From contig OW203991.1 of NCBI GenBank assembly GCA_934047225.1, positions 1,736,001 to 1,800,000 on the forward strand: a stretch of 64,000 bases of DNA, in the 5' to 3' direction. The notes under the pieces were generated by a model, which was not told where the DNA came from, did not search any database, and was given only the letters and a program-made list of their open reading frames with translations. Shown here in pieces: positions 1 through 11,597 of the stretch (the stretch's first letter is position 1; each line of letters opens with the position of its first letter). A program made the position numbers and the translations under genes. Origin of the DNA: Ypsolopha sequella (Eukaryota > Arthropoda > Insecta > Lepidoptera > Ypsolophidae).

Positions 1-600
1 ATTCGTTTACTTGGCAATCGTTATTTTGTGTTGGACGTTTCATTCACATTAAAATTATTAGCTATTTTAATGTTTTTTTTTTTTACGGTGTTACAAAAAG
101 TAAAAAGCTTTCTGGCTATACTAGAAACCTTGACACTGAAATTGCATTCCTGTTTGGAAAGTACTCATTAAGCTTAAAGCTATATAATATTGTAATAGTA
201 AAGTTATAGTGTTATAGTAAATATAAAGAATGGTTTAGTTGACACTGTCACGACCATATCAAAAATACGCCCATTTCAGGCGAAGTTGATTCAATAAATA
301 GAGAAAAGAAACGTTACCCTAGTTAATGTTTATGCTGCTGAAATCTGTGTTTCTTAAGGCTCATAAAAGTAAAAGCTGAACTCGAGAGCGGCCGCTCAGT
401 AATAAATTTATCGAATGCATTCAAATCATACTATACAAAGGGGGAAAAAACTTGTTTACACAGTGCTAAATTGTGACTAAACAAAAAAATGAGTCAGCTA
501 TCGTCTCAGATCTGATCTAGAGTCGATTCTACAAATTATACGTAAAATTACGTAAACAAAAAAAAAAAAGAGAGACCTAGAAATCAGACATTCAGCAGAC
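1..600. other. Non-coding stretch with polylinker-like restriction sites
   Basis: No supportable gene. An XhoI site (381-386) lies one base from a NotI site (388-395). BglII (508-513) and XbaI (516-521) sites follow, then GTCGAT, one base off SalI. The rest is AT-rich. This may be the 5' part of the element carrying the Gag frame downstream. Confidence 0.4.
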
Positions 601-601
601 T

Positions 602-846
602 TCCAAGCTCCTTGGTTTTCTTTGAATCGGGTGAGAATAAACTTGGGTCACGTTAAGCTCCTTGGTTCCTATGAATCGGGTAGAGATTACTTGGGTGATC
701 TGCAAGCTCCTTGGTTTTTTATTAATTGGGTGAGAATAAACTTGGGTCACGTTAAGCTCCTTGGTTTTTTATTAATCGGGTTGAGAATACTGGCGTGATC
801 TGCAAGCTCCTTGATTTATTGAGATCGGGTCGAGAAAACTTAGAAA
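602..846 (+). repeat. Tandem repeat, five units of about 50 bp
   Basis: Five consecutive units begin with AAGCTCCTTG and carry a GGGT-GAGAA core. Junctions alternate between two types (GGTCACGTTAAGC and GTGATCTGCAAGC), so the array has a roughly 100-bp higher-order period. It lies about 460 bp upstream of the Gag frame and may be in the leader of that element. Confidence 0.85.
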
Positions 847-1310
847 TATAAGCTCTAGCTATGGGTAACACATAGACTACTATAACACAGAAATTTTGAT
901 TGCTCAGAATATCACTGAGAATCTATGATATAATTACTGAGTTCAGAAAACGATTTACATAAAATATTTATTAAGAAACTGTCCAACCGAGATAATAAAT
1001 TGGAGAGGTGTTCTTAATAACACAGAAATTAAAATAAAAAAAGACAAGTATACATTTAAAAGGTTATATTGAGACATTTTATGTGTGACTTTACAGGGAT
1101 GAAATTATTATGAAAATGTTGTCTATTATATGTTGCCTGTTTCCCTGTAATATTTTGCAAAGCGTTGGTTGAAGTGTGGGTATCTAAGTATAAATAATAC
1201 ATGTCAATAATCGGGTGTCCCATGTGCAGTAATAATAATAAAGAAAGCTTCAGCGTAAATTTGTACGACAAAAACTCTATTTTGGAAAAGTAAATACAAA
1301 TTTTTCAAAA

Positions 1311-2123
1311 ATGACAGGACGCATAGTAAAGCGAAACAGTAGATCACGAGCTAGAAAAGCGGTAAAATTAAATCGATATGGGTCAAGAGAACGCGTCCGT
1401 AGGAGATCTACGCCTAATGCGGAAAATACGACCGCGAATGCACAACTGATCACGGATGACGGATATCAATTGTTGGCCGGTAGAATGAAAGATATTTTAA
1501 AGAAAGTCGAGTCATTTGAGTCACAGATGAACGGTATAACTATGGATGATTGCGTTGGTAGATCGGAGGTTGATGGTTTAGCGACAACTTGCCGTTGCGA
1601 TGGGAATATCAGAATTCGGCAAACGATTATAGAAAAACCGTTTTTTAATGGTAGAGGAAATGTACAACCTATTCGGTTCCTAGAACGATTAAAAAAATAT
1701 ATAAATTCAAATAACTCGCAAGTAAAAGCGCTTGATATCGCCACAGAGTGTGTAATTAGTCCAGCTCGTGAAATCTTGGAAATATATCGTGAAAATTGGT
1801 CGACGATAAAAGACTTTGAGGTCGATTTTCGTCGCTTTTATTGGTCAGAAAGACACCAAGAAATAGCCAAAAATAGTTTAATGAGCGGCTCATTTAATTT
1901 AGAAGGCTCTCTATCAATGTGTGAATATTTTGCATGTAAAGTAGAGATTATAAATTGGTTAACGATTCCGTTTAATGAACGAGCTTTAATTAACTCGATT
2001 ATGAGGCATTTTGAATCAGACGTGCAAATGTTGTGGTTTACAAGGACCGGAGAAGTTACGGTGATCACAGCGTTTGAATTTATTAGAGATTTGGAACAAA
2101 ATGTGAAACATAGACCGGAATAG
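1311..2123 (+). CDS. Retrotransposon Gag (capsid-like) protein, solo frame
   Basis: An intact 270-residue frame. The first 35 residues are basic (RNSRSRARK and RERVRRRS runs). From about residue 105 the sequence follows the pattern of retrotransposon Gag capsid domains: an FFNGRGNVQPIRFLERLKKY segment, then aromatic helices around ENWSTIKDFEVDFRRFYW, then a C-terminal half with FNERALINSIMRHFESDVQ. Such proteins assemble the cytoplasmic particle that packages element RNA. There is no CCHC zinc knuckle, and no protease, integrase or reverse transcriptase frame follows. About 1 kb of non-coding DNA leads instead to a purine tract and a possible LTR. The ATG at 1311 is the first in frame, in context AAAATGA. 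I infer a gag-only non-autonomous LTR element; a domesticated Gag is the alternative. Family membership is judged from pattern only. Confidence 0.65.
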   Translation: MTGRIVKRNSRSRARKAVKLNRYGSRERVRRRSTPNAENTTANAQLITDDGYQLLAGRMKDILKKVESFESQMNGITMDDCVGRSEVDGLATTCRCDGNIRIRQTIIEKPFFNGRGNVQPIRFLERLKKYINSNNSQVKALDIATECVISPAREILEIYRENWSTIKDFEVDFRRFYWSERHQEIAKNSLMSGSFNLEGSLSMCEYFACKVEIINWLTIPFNERALINSIMRHFESDVQMLWFTRTGEVTVITAFEFIRDLEQNVKHRPE

Positions 2124-3179
2124 CAAAGTTATCCTAAAAAGCATGAAATAAATAAAGTAGGTATGGTTTACGAGAATTACTATAGGAAGCATCCTCTAAA
2201 CATTATGTGGCACGAAGGCCTACGCCTTCAAAGTAATCATACCTAGTACAAAAATTAAAAATAGACTCGGATATGAAATAATAGCGAGACTTTGTCAAGA
2301 GGGCATTTTACGCAAGTACCCAGAGATCGAGACAAAATAGTTACGAGACTTCCTAATTATCAAGTAGGTACATAAGTATACAAATACATATATATTTGAA
2401 CTAATAATGACGCAATGAATAGTTATAAATACAAACATAGATATTTGAATTAATTTCGAAGAAAGCAACTATGTCATAAGTATACAAATACAAACAAAAT
2501 TTTGGTCAACACGGAAGTGATTTCCGGCTGGAAAGACAAAATTTTATGTTTAAAATAGTTGTCGTATTGATAAGCACACGAATAAAGTAGCTTGTCTGTA
2601 TTCTAAACGTGGGAAGTAATTTAAACGAACAAGACCGGCAAGCTTGAGAAAAACAGATCTTTAGAAATGAGCAATTACAAAGGGAGTCATAAAGATTGAC
2701 TGTAAGACGGAATTATTGTAAAGCATTTTAAAAATTGTAAAGTTAATGGGCCATTTGTTGGGCTTTAGGTTTTGTTAACACGTTTCACAAACTTAGAGAG
2801 AACTTACCTACGCTCATTGTTTCAGAGTATTTTCGGAAATAACAATAGAGTTGTAACAAACAAAAAAATGTTTCTTAGAATTAGAAGTGTAAATGTTAGA
2901 TAGATAAGCAATTAGGACCCAAACTTTCGAAAAAAGGGGCGTTCGGGCGTCGGAACGGTCACAAAGCCGATACAGTAAAAACTAATAATGGGAGATAGTC
3001 GGAATTTTATTCTAAGGGATCAGTAATGAAAGTTAGTTTGGTTAAATTTTGTTTTGAGAAAGATAATGAATGGTTAACTTGCTATCGCAAGCGGAGTGGC
3101 TCTGATTGATAGGGTTTATTAAAATTAGAAATACTTTGGAGTTTTCTACTCTCAAACCATCTCTTATTTGGAGGGGGCG
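2124..3179. other. Non-coding internal region ending in a polypurine tract
   Basis: No frame longer than about 60 codons and no pol motif. It ends in the purine-rich run GGAGGGGGCG (3170-3179), which has the form of a plus-strand primer for an LTR element and directly precedes a TGTGATGG start. Confidence 0.45.
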
Positions 3180-5128
3180 TGTGATGGCATGCAAATTCTT
3201 TGCACACACACATTCATCAAGCACCACGAAAGCGAAATAAGTATTTTAAAGAAAAAAAAATAAAAGGATAAATTTGCTATTCCTAAGAACGAAGTCATAA
3301 ATTAGTGCCTACACTACGGGTGGGTCAGTTGTCAATAATTATTTTTTGTTCACATACGCATAGGCAGCGTTTAAATGAGATATGCAACACAGATGTGGAT
3401 CACGGAAGCAGGCGGAGTGTAGTAGACAACGTTCTTTGATTATTGTGTGAATTTGAGCTTTAACAACTCAAATTCTAAGGATAAATTTGTTCGAGGACAA
3501 ATGATATTGTACTGGGAATTTATCTTCTAATTACAGCCAAAGGAGAGATCGAGGTGGATTATTGCGCAAAGGCAAGGGTTTGGGTTTGAAACCTAGATTT
3601 GTGCTGACTTCAGTTGGAGAAGGCCTAGCTGTTTGGCGGGAAGTCCTGGATCGGGAGAAAGCGTCCGAAAAATGGTGACGATTGCGTCATCGTTTGACCA
3701 GCCAATCACAAATCAAGAGAACGTGACGTCATAGGCATGGGCGTGCGTCGAAGTCGATAATAGCGGATCTGTGTTTAAGTGAAATTAGACATTATAAGTG
3801 CAGTGATAAGAGTGAAAGTAGATTAATTAGTTGTTAAGATATATTTGGGAAGCTTTGTTGTAAAATGAGAAAAGGAGGGAGAGTTAGTCGAGGTTTTGAC
3901 ACGTTAAGGAGAGGACACTGATTTGTCCAAGAGAGAAACAAATATAATTGTTTGTCTTATTTTATTTATTGTGAAATTTGAAATCAAAATTGTTGACAAG
4001 CTAAAGCTAAAGCTAGTAAATGTTGTGACAAGATCGACGCGGGGATCACGAAATAAAGTTAAGTACATACATAAAACCTTCGGTTAAAAATCGATATTGT
4101 GATTGAATTTTTCTAACTATTAAAATTCAAGTTAAGTGGTAACATAACGTTATCTATGGAATTTGGCTCCATTTTCGAGCAAAGTAGTTAAAAGCGAGGG
4201 GTTGAAACTATATTTCACAATATTGTATATTTACCGATATAAACCTTGTATTTGTTAGAGAGCGCAATGTTATTTAACATTTAACGAAATGTACAGAGAT
4301 TCCGATACATGTATAATATAGTCGGACATTTAAGCAACATAAAACTTGCATGCTCTGACAAATTATTTATGTGTTCTTTATTGCTCTAAAAATTCTTTTG
4401 AGACATAAAGCTGACAGAGGCGACTCGTTAGTAGATATTTACGTTCATATTGTCTCTGATGATATAAACAAATGAGGATTGTTTATACATATTTGTTATA
4501 CAAGGGAGAGAGCTGGGTTTAATAGACCTGTGCCAATCTGTCGTTCGAACCGACGGATTATTTATTTATAAAGAAAGACACAGTGATCATGTCCCAGTTA
4601 TGCGATATGTTCTATACTGGTGATGTAAACAAGTAAGGCTTGCTTAATACATATAATGTTATACAAAGAGAGTTCAGTTCGACTCTGAATCTTGAAATCG
4701 TTTAAAGATTTAAATGTATTGTTGTGTGTTGGTAGCGTAAATATTGTCTCACTGGTGATGTAAACAAGTAGGCTTGTTTAATACATATATTGTTATACAA
4801 AGAATAATTCAGTTCGAATCTGAATCATGAAATCGTTTAAAGAAATAAATGTATAGTTGTCTTAAAAATGTAATTCTTATGTACTAGATAAACTATAGAT
4901 AATAAGGCCAAAGGGGTTTTTTGTAGTCGTTGTCTTTCCCCTTTATTAAATTCATTTTGGGCCATTTCGAGATCAACGATAAAAGATTTATTAAATTAGT
5001 AGAGTCTTTAAAGCATACGCCTGTGTTTATCTCTTCTTAACCTTTCCTTTTATGGCTTAGATATCTTGAATCAAGTAAATAATAGTATATTAACTTAATC
5101 GATTAATATATATCCGATATCAATAACA
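3180..5128 (+). mobile_element. Candidate long LTR
   Basis: Starts TGTGATGG right after a polypurine tract and ends CAATAACA, so it has TG...CA termini. The next bases, TGGTATCAG, resemble a tRNA primer-binding site, which would normally follow a 5' LTR. It may therefore be a 3' LTR of the Gag element or an LTR shared by two elements after recombination. The partner LTR is not in the window, so the boundaries are unproven. Confidence 0.35.
4447..4862 (+). repeat. Three diverged tandem units of about 125 bp
   Basis: Units start near 4447, 4613 and 4741. Each contains GATGTAAACAAGTAGG-like, ACATAT-TTGTTATACAA and, in two units, TTCAGTTCGA-CTGAAT followed by GAAATCGTTTAAAG. The last two are close copies and the first is more diverged. 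They lie inside the candidate LTR, as duplicated U3-type blocks would. Confidence 0.7.
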
Positions 5129-5300
5129 TGGTATCAGTTCAGACACAATGTGGAAATTAATTCAATAGTCAAGTCCGAGTCTAGATTTGCATGGTTAGAA
5201 CCTGCACGGATGTGGATGTGTATGTATGTATAGGCGCCAATACATATATATATAGCTATATGCGTGTGTGTAGAGGCAGGTGGGGCGGGCGAGGCCCGGC

Positions 5301-5675
5301 GAGCCATCTCAGTGGTAGAGCAGATACCGGGCTCGACTGTAGAGGTACCACCATCTTACTTGGAGAGCCCCTCGAAGTAATTCGGGGGAGAGTAAGAGGA
5401 CAGCTCACAAGCAAAAAACCAGGAGGCCCACTATGCCTGGGACCGATGGATGGCGGTATATCCATCCCTAATAGCTAGGCATCATATGGAACAGACTGGT
5501 GACGGGCAGTGGCGTCACTGGTGCGAGGGTTCCGGCACCGCGCTCACCAACCCGCCTGCCCAGCATGTGTGAGTATGGGCAATTATTCCAGGATGACCGC
5601 CGGGAGTGGCAAAGTCCTGGAAACGCTTATCTCCAGCAGTGGACGATCTAGGCTGATGGATGAATTATGGATGGT
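5301..5675 (+). repeat. Dispersed retroposon fragment (copy 1)
   Basis: Nearly the same sequence occurs in reverse complement at 27420-27775, including the stretch reading GGCAAAGTCCTGGAAACGC and the end reading CCAGCAGTGGACGA. I recall this kind of end from lepidopteran retroposons. Its left end (AGCCATCTCAGTGGTAGAGC) resembles a tRNA A box, so it may be a SINE with a LINE-derived tail. The open frames at 5191-5976 run through it and are not genes. Confidence 0.6.
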
Positions 5676-5938
5676 ACAAACTGAAGGCGTGTTTTTTGAG
5701 GGTCTGTTGTTAATTTCGGCCTATTGGCTGGCTCGTGTGGTACCAATCCACGTCCCTTCAATTCAGTCACAGTCAGCCTTCAAACAACATGGAGCTGTTG
5801 CTGCAGTTCAAAAGCTAAAGCCGTACAGGCTTCGACTTCGCAAAGAAACTGTTGCAATAAATCGGTCGTCTCGCTCAGAAGGGGCCCGATTCCTACTAGA
5901 TCCAGCCCCCCTATTCTGTATCTTTGGTGGCCAACTGA

Positions 5939-6103
5939 ACTGGGTGCCTATCATCAAAAACATCGATAAAAACTGAAATTTCAAAATTGCCTTTAGTGGG
6001 TATTGAACTATTTACGAGCTGTGACGTCACTTCAAGTGCGAACATATCCTTAGGAAATCGTAATTTGATAGTATATCTATGTTTTTGATGATAGGCACCC
6101 AGT
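5939..6103. mobile_element. Short inverted-repeat element (MITE-like)
   Basis: Left arm ACTGGGTGCCTATCATCAAA is repeated inverted at 6078-6103. Arms are about 27 bp and nearly perfect; total length is about 165 bp with a non-coding centre. No clear target duplication is visible. Confidence 0.65.
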
Positions 6104-6423
6104 ACAGAAGGCAACTAGAGATACATAATAGGCCCGCTGGACGGCGCGTGACTTAACCAGTCTCCCGATAGCGTTTGTTCATTCTATAAACAGACAAAAT
6201 GCAGTCTTGCATCGACAACGCCTTGACTAAGACCAGAATCCAGCAACGCCTTTACTTGGGCGGCTTCTGTGGGCGAAGTATCCATGTGTGGTGAAGAAAG
6301 ACTTGCCTAATAATCAAATTACTTAATCAAATAAAATTGTCATATAAAACGGCTGTCATATTTGAATCTTTTCCTTTCTAACTAAAAAAGAGTGAAAATT
6401 GCAGACTATAACTAAGAGTACCT

Positions 6424-7085
6424 ATATAATATTGTAACTGTAGGTATATAATATTGTAACTGTAGGTATATAATAGTGTAACTGTATCTATACAAGGTGT
6501 CCCACGGCTAGCCACATGGAGGGTAAGGACCTTAAATATTGTAAATGGAACATTTTACTAAAAGAAGACATTATTTTAATTTAAAAAACAATTTAAACTG
6601 CATTCATAGATGTTTAAATAGTTACATGGTTGAACCGGGAATCGAACCCGCTACACGAGAAAAAATGATTAATTTTGTATTAAAAATGTTAAAATTCATG
6701 GTCTTCCTTTTATTTATGACTCTATGTTATTTAGCAAAAAATAATCCTTATGATGAAGCCTTTCGATTGGTATGATAAAGCTACAGGGTAATTACTTTTC
6801 TCTTGTAACGGATTCGATTCCTGGTTCAACCATGTAACTATTTAAAAAATCTATGAATGCAGTATAAATTGTATTTAAATTAAAATAATGTCTTCTTTTA
6901 GTAAAATGTTCCATCTAAAATATCGAAGATACTTTCCCTCTATGTGGCGTAGCCGTGGTACGCCCTGTATAATATTGTAACCGTAGGTATATAATATTTC
7001 CACCATAGGTATATAATATTTTAACTGTAGGTATATAATATTGTCACCATAGGTGTATAATAATTATTGTAACTGTAGGTTGCCA
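6424..7085 (+). repeat. 22-bp minisatellite split by an insertion
   Basis: Units of the form TATAATATTGTAACTGTAGG-TA repeat three times before 6490 and about five times after 6968, some copies with a CCACCATAGG variant. The array was continuous before the inverted-repeat element 6491-6969 landed in it. Confidence 0.8.
6491..6969. mobile_element. TA-flanked long inverted-repeat MITE
   Basis: About 200-bp arms read CAAGGTGTCCCACGGCTAGC at the left and the diverged complement CCGTGGTACGCCCTG at the right, with TA at both edges (6491-6492, 6968-6969), the Tc1/mariner target. Each arm contains a tRNA T-arm-like box: GGGAATCGAACCC on the left (minus sense GGGTTCGATTCCC) and GGATTCGATTCCTGG on the right. 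The 76-codon frame at 6545-6775 is chance. Confidence 0.8.
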
Positions 7086-7652
7086 CCAGAATATATTTAA
7101 TTTTGTTTTTTGACATTGCCCCAAATTTTTATCTTTCCGTACTTGGCTCTTGCTTATGGTAGTCGGTAATAGAAAGGGGACGGCTGTTGTTTGCATCCAC
7201 ATATGATTACCCTTGTATCCGTGAACATCTCTCTACAGTATAACCAAAAAGTACAAAAACAAAGACAAATAACAGAATCTTATTTTCATTATTTAAATAT
7301 TCTAAGTCGTTAATTGACCGGAGGATTATAAACGAGCACTTACAGAACCAAATGCAAGGTTTTTTTAACGATAGAACTCCATAAAACACGAGCAAAAACG
7401 AGACGATAGGGCTGACCGTTGAAATTATAAATCATACGACGCGACCCTATATCTAAACACGTCCAGTTGACAAAAAGGGGTGATTTCTGTGAATTTACGG
7501 CACAGCCCTAGCTTACGAAGGGCTTATACACATAGCCTTTATGAGTTTATTTTATAATTTTTGGTGCAACCAATAAATGAGAGCGCACTGTAAGAAACTA
7601 AAAGAACCAAATTAATACAAAATTTATAGAATTAAATGAGACTTGAGGATAA

Positions 7653-7828
7653 TTCATGATTTATATAAAAACGGCTCACCTCAATACGCCTCACACTGTC
7701 GTCGTCGTTACGTCGTCGCGTAAACGTCTTCACTCGCCCAGATGAAGGCAGTCTAAATCTGCTGAAACTGGTCGGCTTTCCCGACTATAACACGTTTTGA
7801 GGTGAGCCGTTTTTATATACATCATGAA
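7653..7828. mobile_element. Foldback element with hammerhead-like centre
   Basis: Arms TATAAAAACGGCTCACCTCA (7664-7683) and its complement (7798-7817) extend outward into TTCATGAT/ATCATGAA. The 110-bp centre is CpG-rich and includes CAGATGA, a GCAG/CTGC stem and GAAACTGGTC, which resembles a degenerate hammerhead core. Confidence 0.65.
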
Positions 7829-7854
7829 TACTAATATTTTAAAAAATACATTGT

Positions 7855-8110
7855 CACGATATGAATTCAAAAAGGGTAAGTATTGTATAACCTAACACTT
7901 ACCACTTGCTGAACGGTGAAGAAAAACGTCGTGAGGAAACCTACATGCCCCAAAAAGCGTGTATTGTGCCCGAAGAATGGCGATAGGGCTTAACACACAT
8001 CACGTAGGGACGTAATAATCGTCGGTGAAACGTGGGTGCACCGAGCACCGGTGCACCATTTGAGGTGTTTTGCAAGGCTTCGGTCGTAGGGCTAGGGAAT
8101 CTCAGTCACA
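7855..8110 (+). repeat. Dispersed repeat, SINE-body-like
   Basis: Contains GAGGAAACCTACATGCC and AAAAGCGTGTATTGTGCCC. These recur reversed at 28925-29070, and the start CACGATATGAAT recurs at 58490 in a SINE. I recall the AAACCTGCAT-type motif as common in moth genomes. Confidence 0.5.
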
Positions 8111-8354
8111 CTTACACACACCACCCCTCACTTATTGACATACATTAGTACCTAATCATATATTGTATTAATTAAGCTAATCATAAGTTTGCTGTCCACT
8201 ATGGAATGCGGAGTCTCCTACTACAGGTATTATTTTACTTAAAAGGAGGCTCCAACAACCTGTAAATACCTATGATTGTGTAAACAAAATAAAACAATAA
8301 AATAAATAAATAAATAATTTGAATTAATAAAATTAAATAAATATTGTATTTTTG

Positions 8355-8645
8355 CAACATTCCATTATTGCGTTTGTAGTAATCAAATAAATGAATATTA
8401 ATTATTGAATGATTAGAATAAGATAAAACAAGGTAAAATAAAATTATATTAAAATTAAAGTAAAATAAATATTGCCGGCCATTCGGGCCCGGCATCAGTC
8501 ACAATTTGTATTAATTGTTATATGTAGTAGAATGTTATTTCAGTTACAAAAATATCGCCGAAACATTCCACTATTGCTTTTGTATTAATTGTTATGTATA
8601 TCAGAATGTTATTTCAGTTAGCAAAAATATTGCCGAAAAAGTGTG
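8355..8645 (+). repeat. Tandem repeat, about 75-bp units
   Basis: Two good copies (8508-8574, 8585-8638) carry AGAATGTTATTTCAGTTA and end in GCCGAAA. A partial third upstream (from 8355) shares CATTCCATTATTGCGTTTGTA. Confidence 0.6.
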
Positions 8646-9139
8646 AAATGTTTCAAGTCGTGAAACACACGAGCACAGCATTAGACCAAAATTCGATCAT
8701 ACGAGCACAGAGGTCAAGAGCGGAACGATACAAAGCAAAATTGGTCTAAAACCAATGTTTACTAAATATTTCACAAGCCTACGGGCTTCATCATGACACG
8801 GTGAACGCAACCTTGCGAGCGATAGGGCTTGACATGTGAAATAAATATACGACGTATGTAGCGCGTATGATAGTGTCTGCTGTCAGAATTCTGGATGAGG
8901 AAACGTTTCATATAAGAGTTAATTGTTACACGAGTATTGTTAATGCGGTATTCAATACCATTTTATATTGTTCATTCTTAAATTTGACAGGGTGCCAAAA
9001 TGCCAATAAATGCTCCATTTTCTGAAACAACCTGATCATACTGTGCAAATTTGTTCCGGTAAATAAAAAAATCGCGCAAATAAAAACTAAGCTCATTAAT
9101 ATTTTGAGGTTAGATTTTAACTATAATTTTATGTCTGAA
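8646..9139. other. No gene seen
   Basis: AT-rich. A short inverted pair GACCAAAATT/AAATTGGTC brackets 8684-8747. Nothing else recognisable. Confidence 0.5.
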
Positions 9140-9312
9140 ATATAAGGTAAGGGAATTCTATAAGCTTTAATTTTAGTTTCAGTGCTATCACAATTTAATG
9201 TTTGTCAAAGTACAGCTTACACTATTAAAACCTAAGGACTATTTTGTAATGAATACAATTTAGCTTTGACAGTACTAAACTAAAATTAAAACCTTCCCAA
9301 TATGCTTTATTA
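9140..9312. mobile_element. MITE family A, copy 1
   Basis: Arms containing TTTAATTTTAGTTT and the complement AAACTAAAATTAAA sit at the two ends of a 170-bp element. A second member with matching arms and centre lies at 23534-23716. Confidence 0.7.
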
Positions 9313-10336
9313 ACAATTTCAACGTTATTAAGTTTCTCTAAGAAAGGTGATCAACATTATCAATGGTTTGGTATACCATTTTAAGGTTCTGTGAAAATCA
9401 AAAACCATTTAACAAAACCCAAGAGTCTGTCTGCCCAACAAATTCTCCTTTATACAACAACGTTATATCTAACAGACTCGGATGTGTCACACACGGCCTC
9501 AGCTCGCCAGCAGACCATCTCAGATGTCAATTACTGGTGGAGCGTGCCCGTCATTGGCAGCCTCGTGACGTCACACAGAATCTGATTGAGATGACAATCG
9601 CTTGACGAGTTCGACAGCATCAAATCTCGATTGGGTCAGTTCTGTATTACACAAATACGATTAGATTTGTATTTGTGCCTGGTACTTTGAGTCGAAGAAA
9701 ACTAAAATGGCAGCGATGTTTCAATGCTTTTCTCTCGTCTTATAATGAGTGGGTGTCAGTGTGGGTTGTTGATGCGCGCGACTTTTTGAATTTAAATGAG
9801 TTCTAGTAATTATTTAGAGTTTTTACGTCAAAAGACGAGGTACTCTTACCGCTTAAAATTAAGTTAGCTTTTTTCTTTTAATTCCTTTACTTCGATAACT
9901 ATTTATTCCCTGTTGAACCTGTGAAATTCTCTGAATAAAAAGAAGATAACATTTTAGATAAAGTCACAATATAAAAGTTATTTTTGAAGGCGTTGTTAAA
10001 TTTTTACAAATAGTTTTTACCAAAAAAAAATTATTACAGGATTCGGATACCAAACGAAATTAACTATAAATTGACTAAATCAAAAAGCTCATACAGAATA
10101 ATGGAAGCGCATGAAACACGAGAGTCAGTCGAAACAGACGGATAAAATGTAATTCAACGCGAAATTGCCTATTTTCGTCCCTGGCTGGGCTGCATCAGGT
10201 ATTATGACGATCTACGAATTTTTCAGTCGCATGTTGATGGACTTTTATTTCGGTTCCACGTGGAGAGATAATCGATTTTATTTTCAGTAACATTACTGCC
10301 AAGTTATAACGTTTTCGGTAACAAAGAGCAGGTTCT
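9313..10336. other. No gene seen
   Basis: Unique-looking AT-rich DNA with a short palindrome, CACAAATAC...GTATTTGTG (9650-9676). The short frames at 9363-9605 show no recognisable motif. Confidence 0.4.
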
Positions 10337-10467
10337 CTAAAAAGGCCGCTTTGGATGAATCATATTATGATTCTGTTGTAATGCCGTCTCTTTTGCACGC
10401 ATGAAGAAACTCTGACTCTATCCTACTTTCAAATAATTTCATGATTCACCCAAGTTGGCCTTTTTAG
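10337..10467. mobile_element. Short inverted-repeat element
   Basis: CTAAAAAGGCC...GGATGAATCAT at the left matches ATGATTCACC...GGCCTTTTTAG at the right, about 27-bp arms around a 75-bp centre. No coding content. Confidence 0.6.
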
Positions 10468-10755
10468 GTCCCCAGATAATATAAATTTGAGACTGACGTT
10501 GTTGACAGAAAAATAGTTAGAATTTAATTCACTTTAGGTGATAACTGATTACACAAGTTTATAAAGCTAAAAAAACTATTGATAATTTTATAAATAAAAT
10601 AAAAGATGTTTCTAAAGAACTCTTGAAATCAAAAATTGGCAAAACATAATCCACGATAAAGTTATTATAATATTTAAATATATTTATATATATATAAACA
10701 CCTACTCACGATATATTAGCGTAGTACCTACATTTTTTTCTGTGAAGTTAGTCAA

Positions 10756-11275
10756 GTATTTATTTATTTTTTTATTTATTACACTTTTTGTACCTTTACA
10801 AACATAATTTACAACACATTTTCACATAAAAGACAGACATTGTGTACAAAGGCGGCACTTATTGCTAATATCAATATCTTCCAGGCAACCTTTGGGTGGA
10901 ATGAAAAATATATTAACGATAAAAAGGGTAGCGTTAATGCTAACAAAAAAGCAACGTGCTATTTTGAACCAAAATGTAATATTAATTAACATAATAATCT
11001 AATTTATATTTAATAGTTAACATGAAAAAATACATACACATACAAAAATTTAAATAAATAAAATAAACGTAAATAAATAAATACGTATACATACTTAAAT
11101 ACTTAATATTAGGGACAAGATATTTAGATGGAGTTCTATTTTGACGGGTATTCAGAATGAAAAAAGTGCTTCACTTTGATTTTAAATGAGTTAACATTTT
11201 TCAACTTTTGGATAGAAAGGGGCAAACGGTTCCAGAGTCGTGCAGCATAAAAAGTAAACGAATCATTGTAAAAAC
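10756..11275 (-). pseudogene. LINE 3' end: reverse transcriptase C-terminus and tail
   Basis: On the minus strand, 11262 to about 11134 translate to a typical C-terminal tail of Jockey/CR1-like reverse transcriptases, including AARLWNRLPLSIQKLKNVNS followed by FKIKVKHFF and a stop. The sequence downstream on that strand passes a CCGCCTTTGTACACA motif and ends in an AATAAATA-rich tail near 10756, as LINE 3' ends do. Endonuclease and most of the reverse transcriptase are missing, so it is a dead 5'-truncated copy. The clade is not resolved. Confidence 0.7.
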
Positions 11276-11597
11276 TTTGTATTTATTTATTGGAACACGG
11301 AGTAAAAACAGAAAAAGGTACAAATTTTGTAAGATAGAACTAATACAGATTGTTATTGTATAAGTAACAGTTTCCTCAATATACTCACTAATACATTAAT
11401 ATTTTTAGATAGACGCAAACATGAGACACATACACATATAATCAATAGTTTAACTACATCAAAATACAAAAATCTGAAGTGTACACAAATCATACACAAC
11501 CTAAACGTTAAACGTAAAACGTAAAAGTAACATGCACATGCACACAACTTGGGTTAGTAAAACAGTCATATGATTGATTTGATAAGTTACATTATTG

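Noticed and set aside
5191..5976. Frames of 95 and 155 codons
   Set aside because: They cross a dispersed repeat that also occurs at 27.4 kb and the edge of a MITE; no domain.
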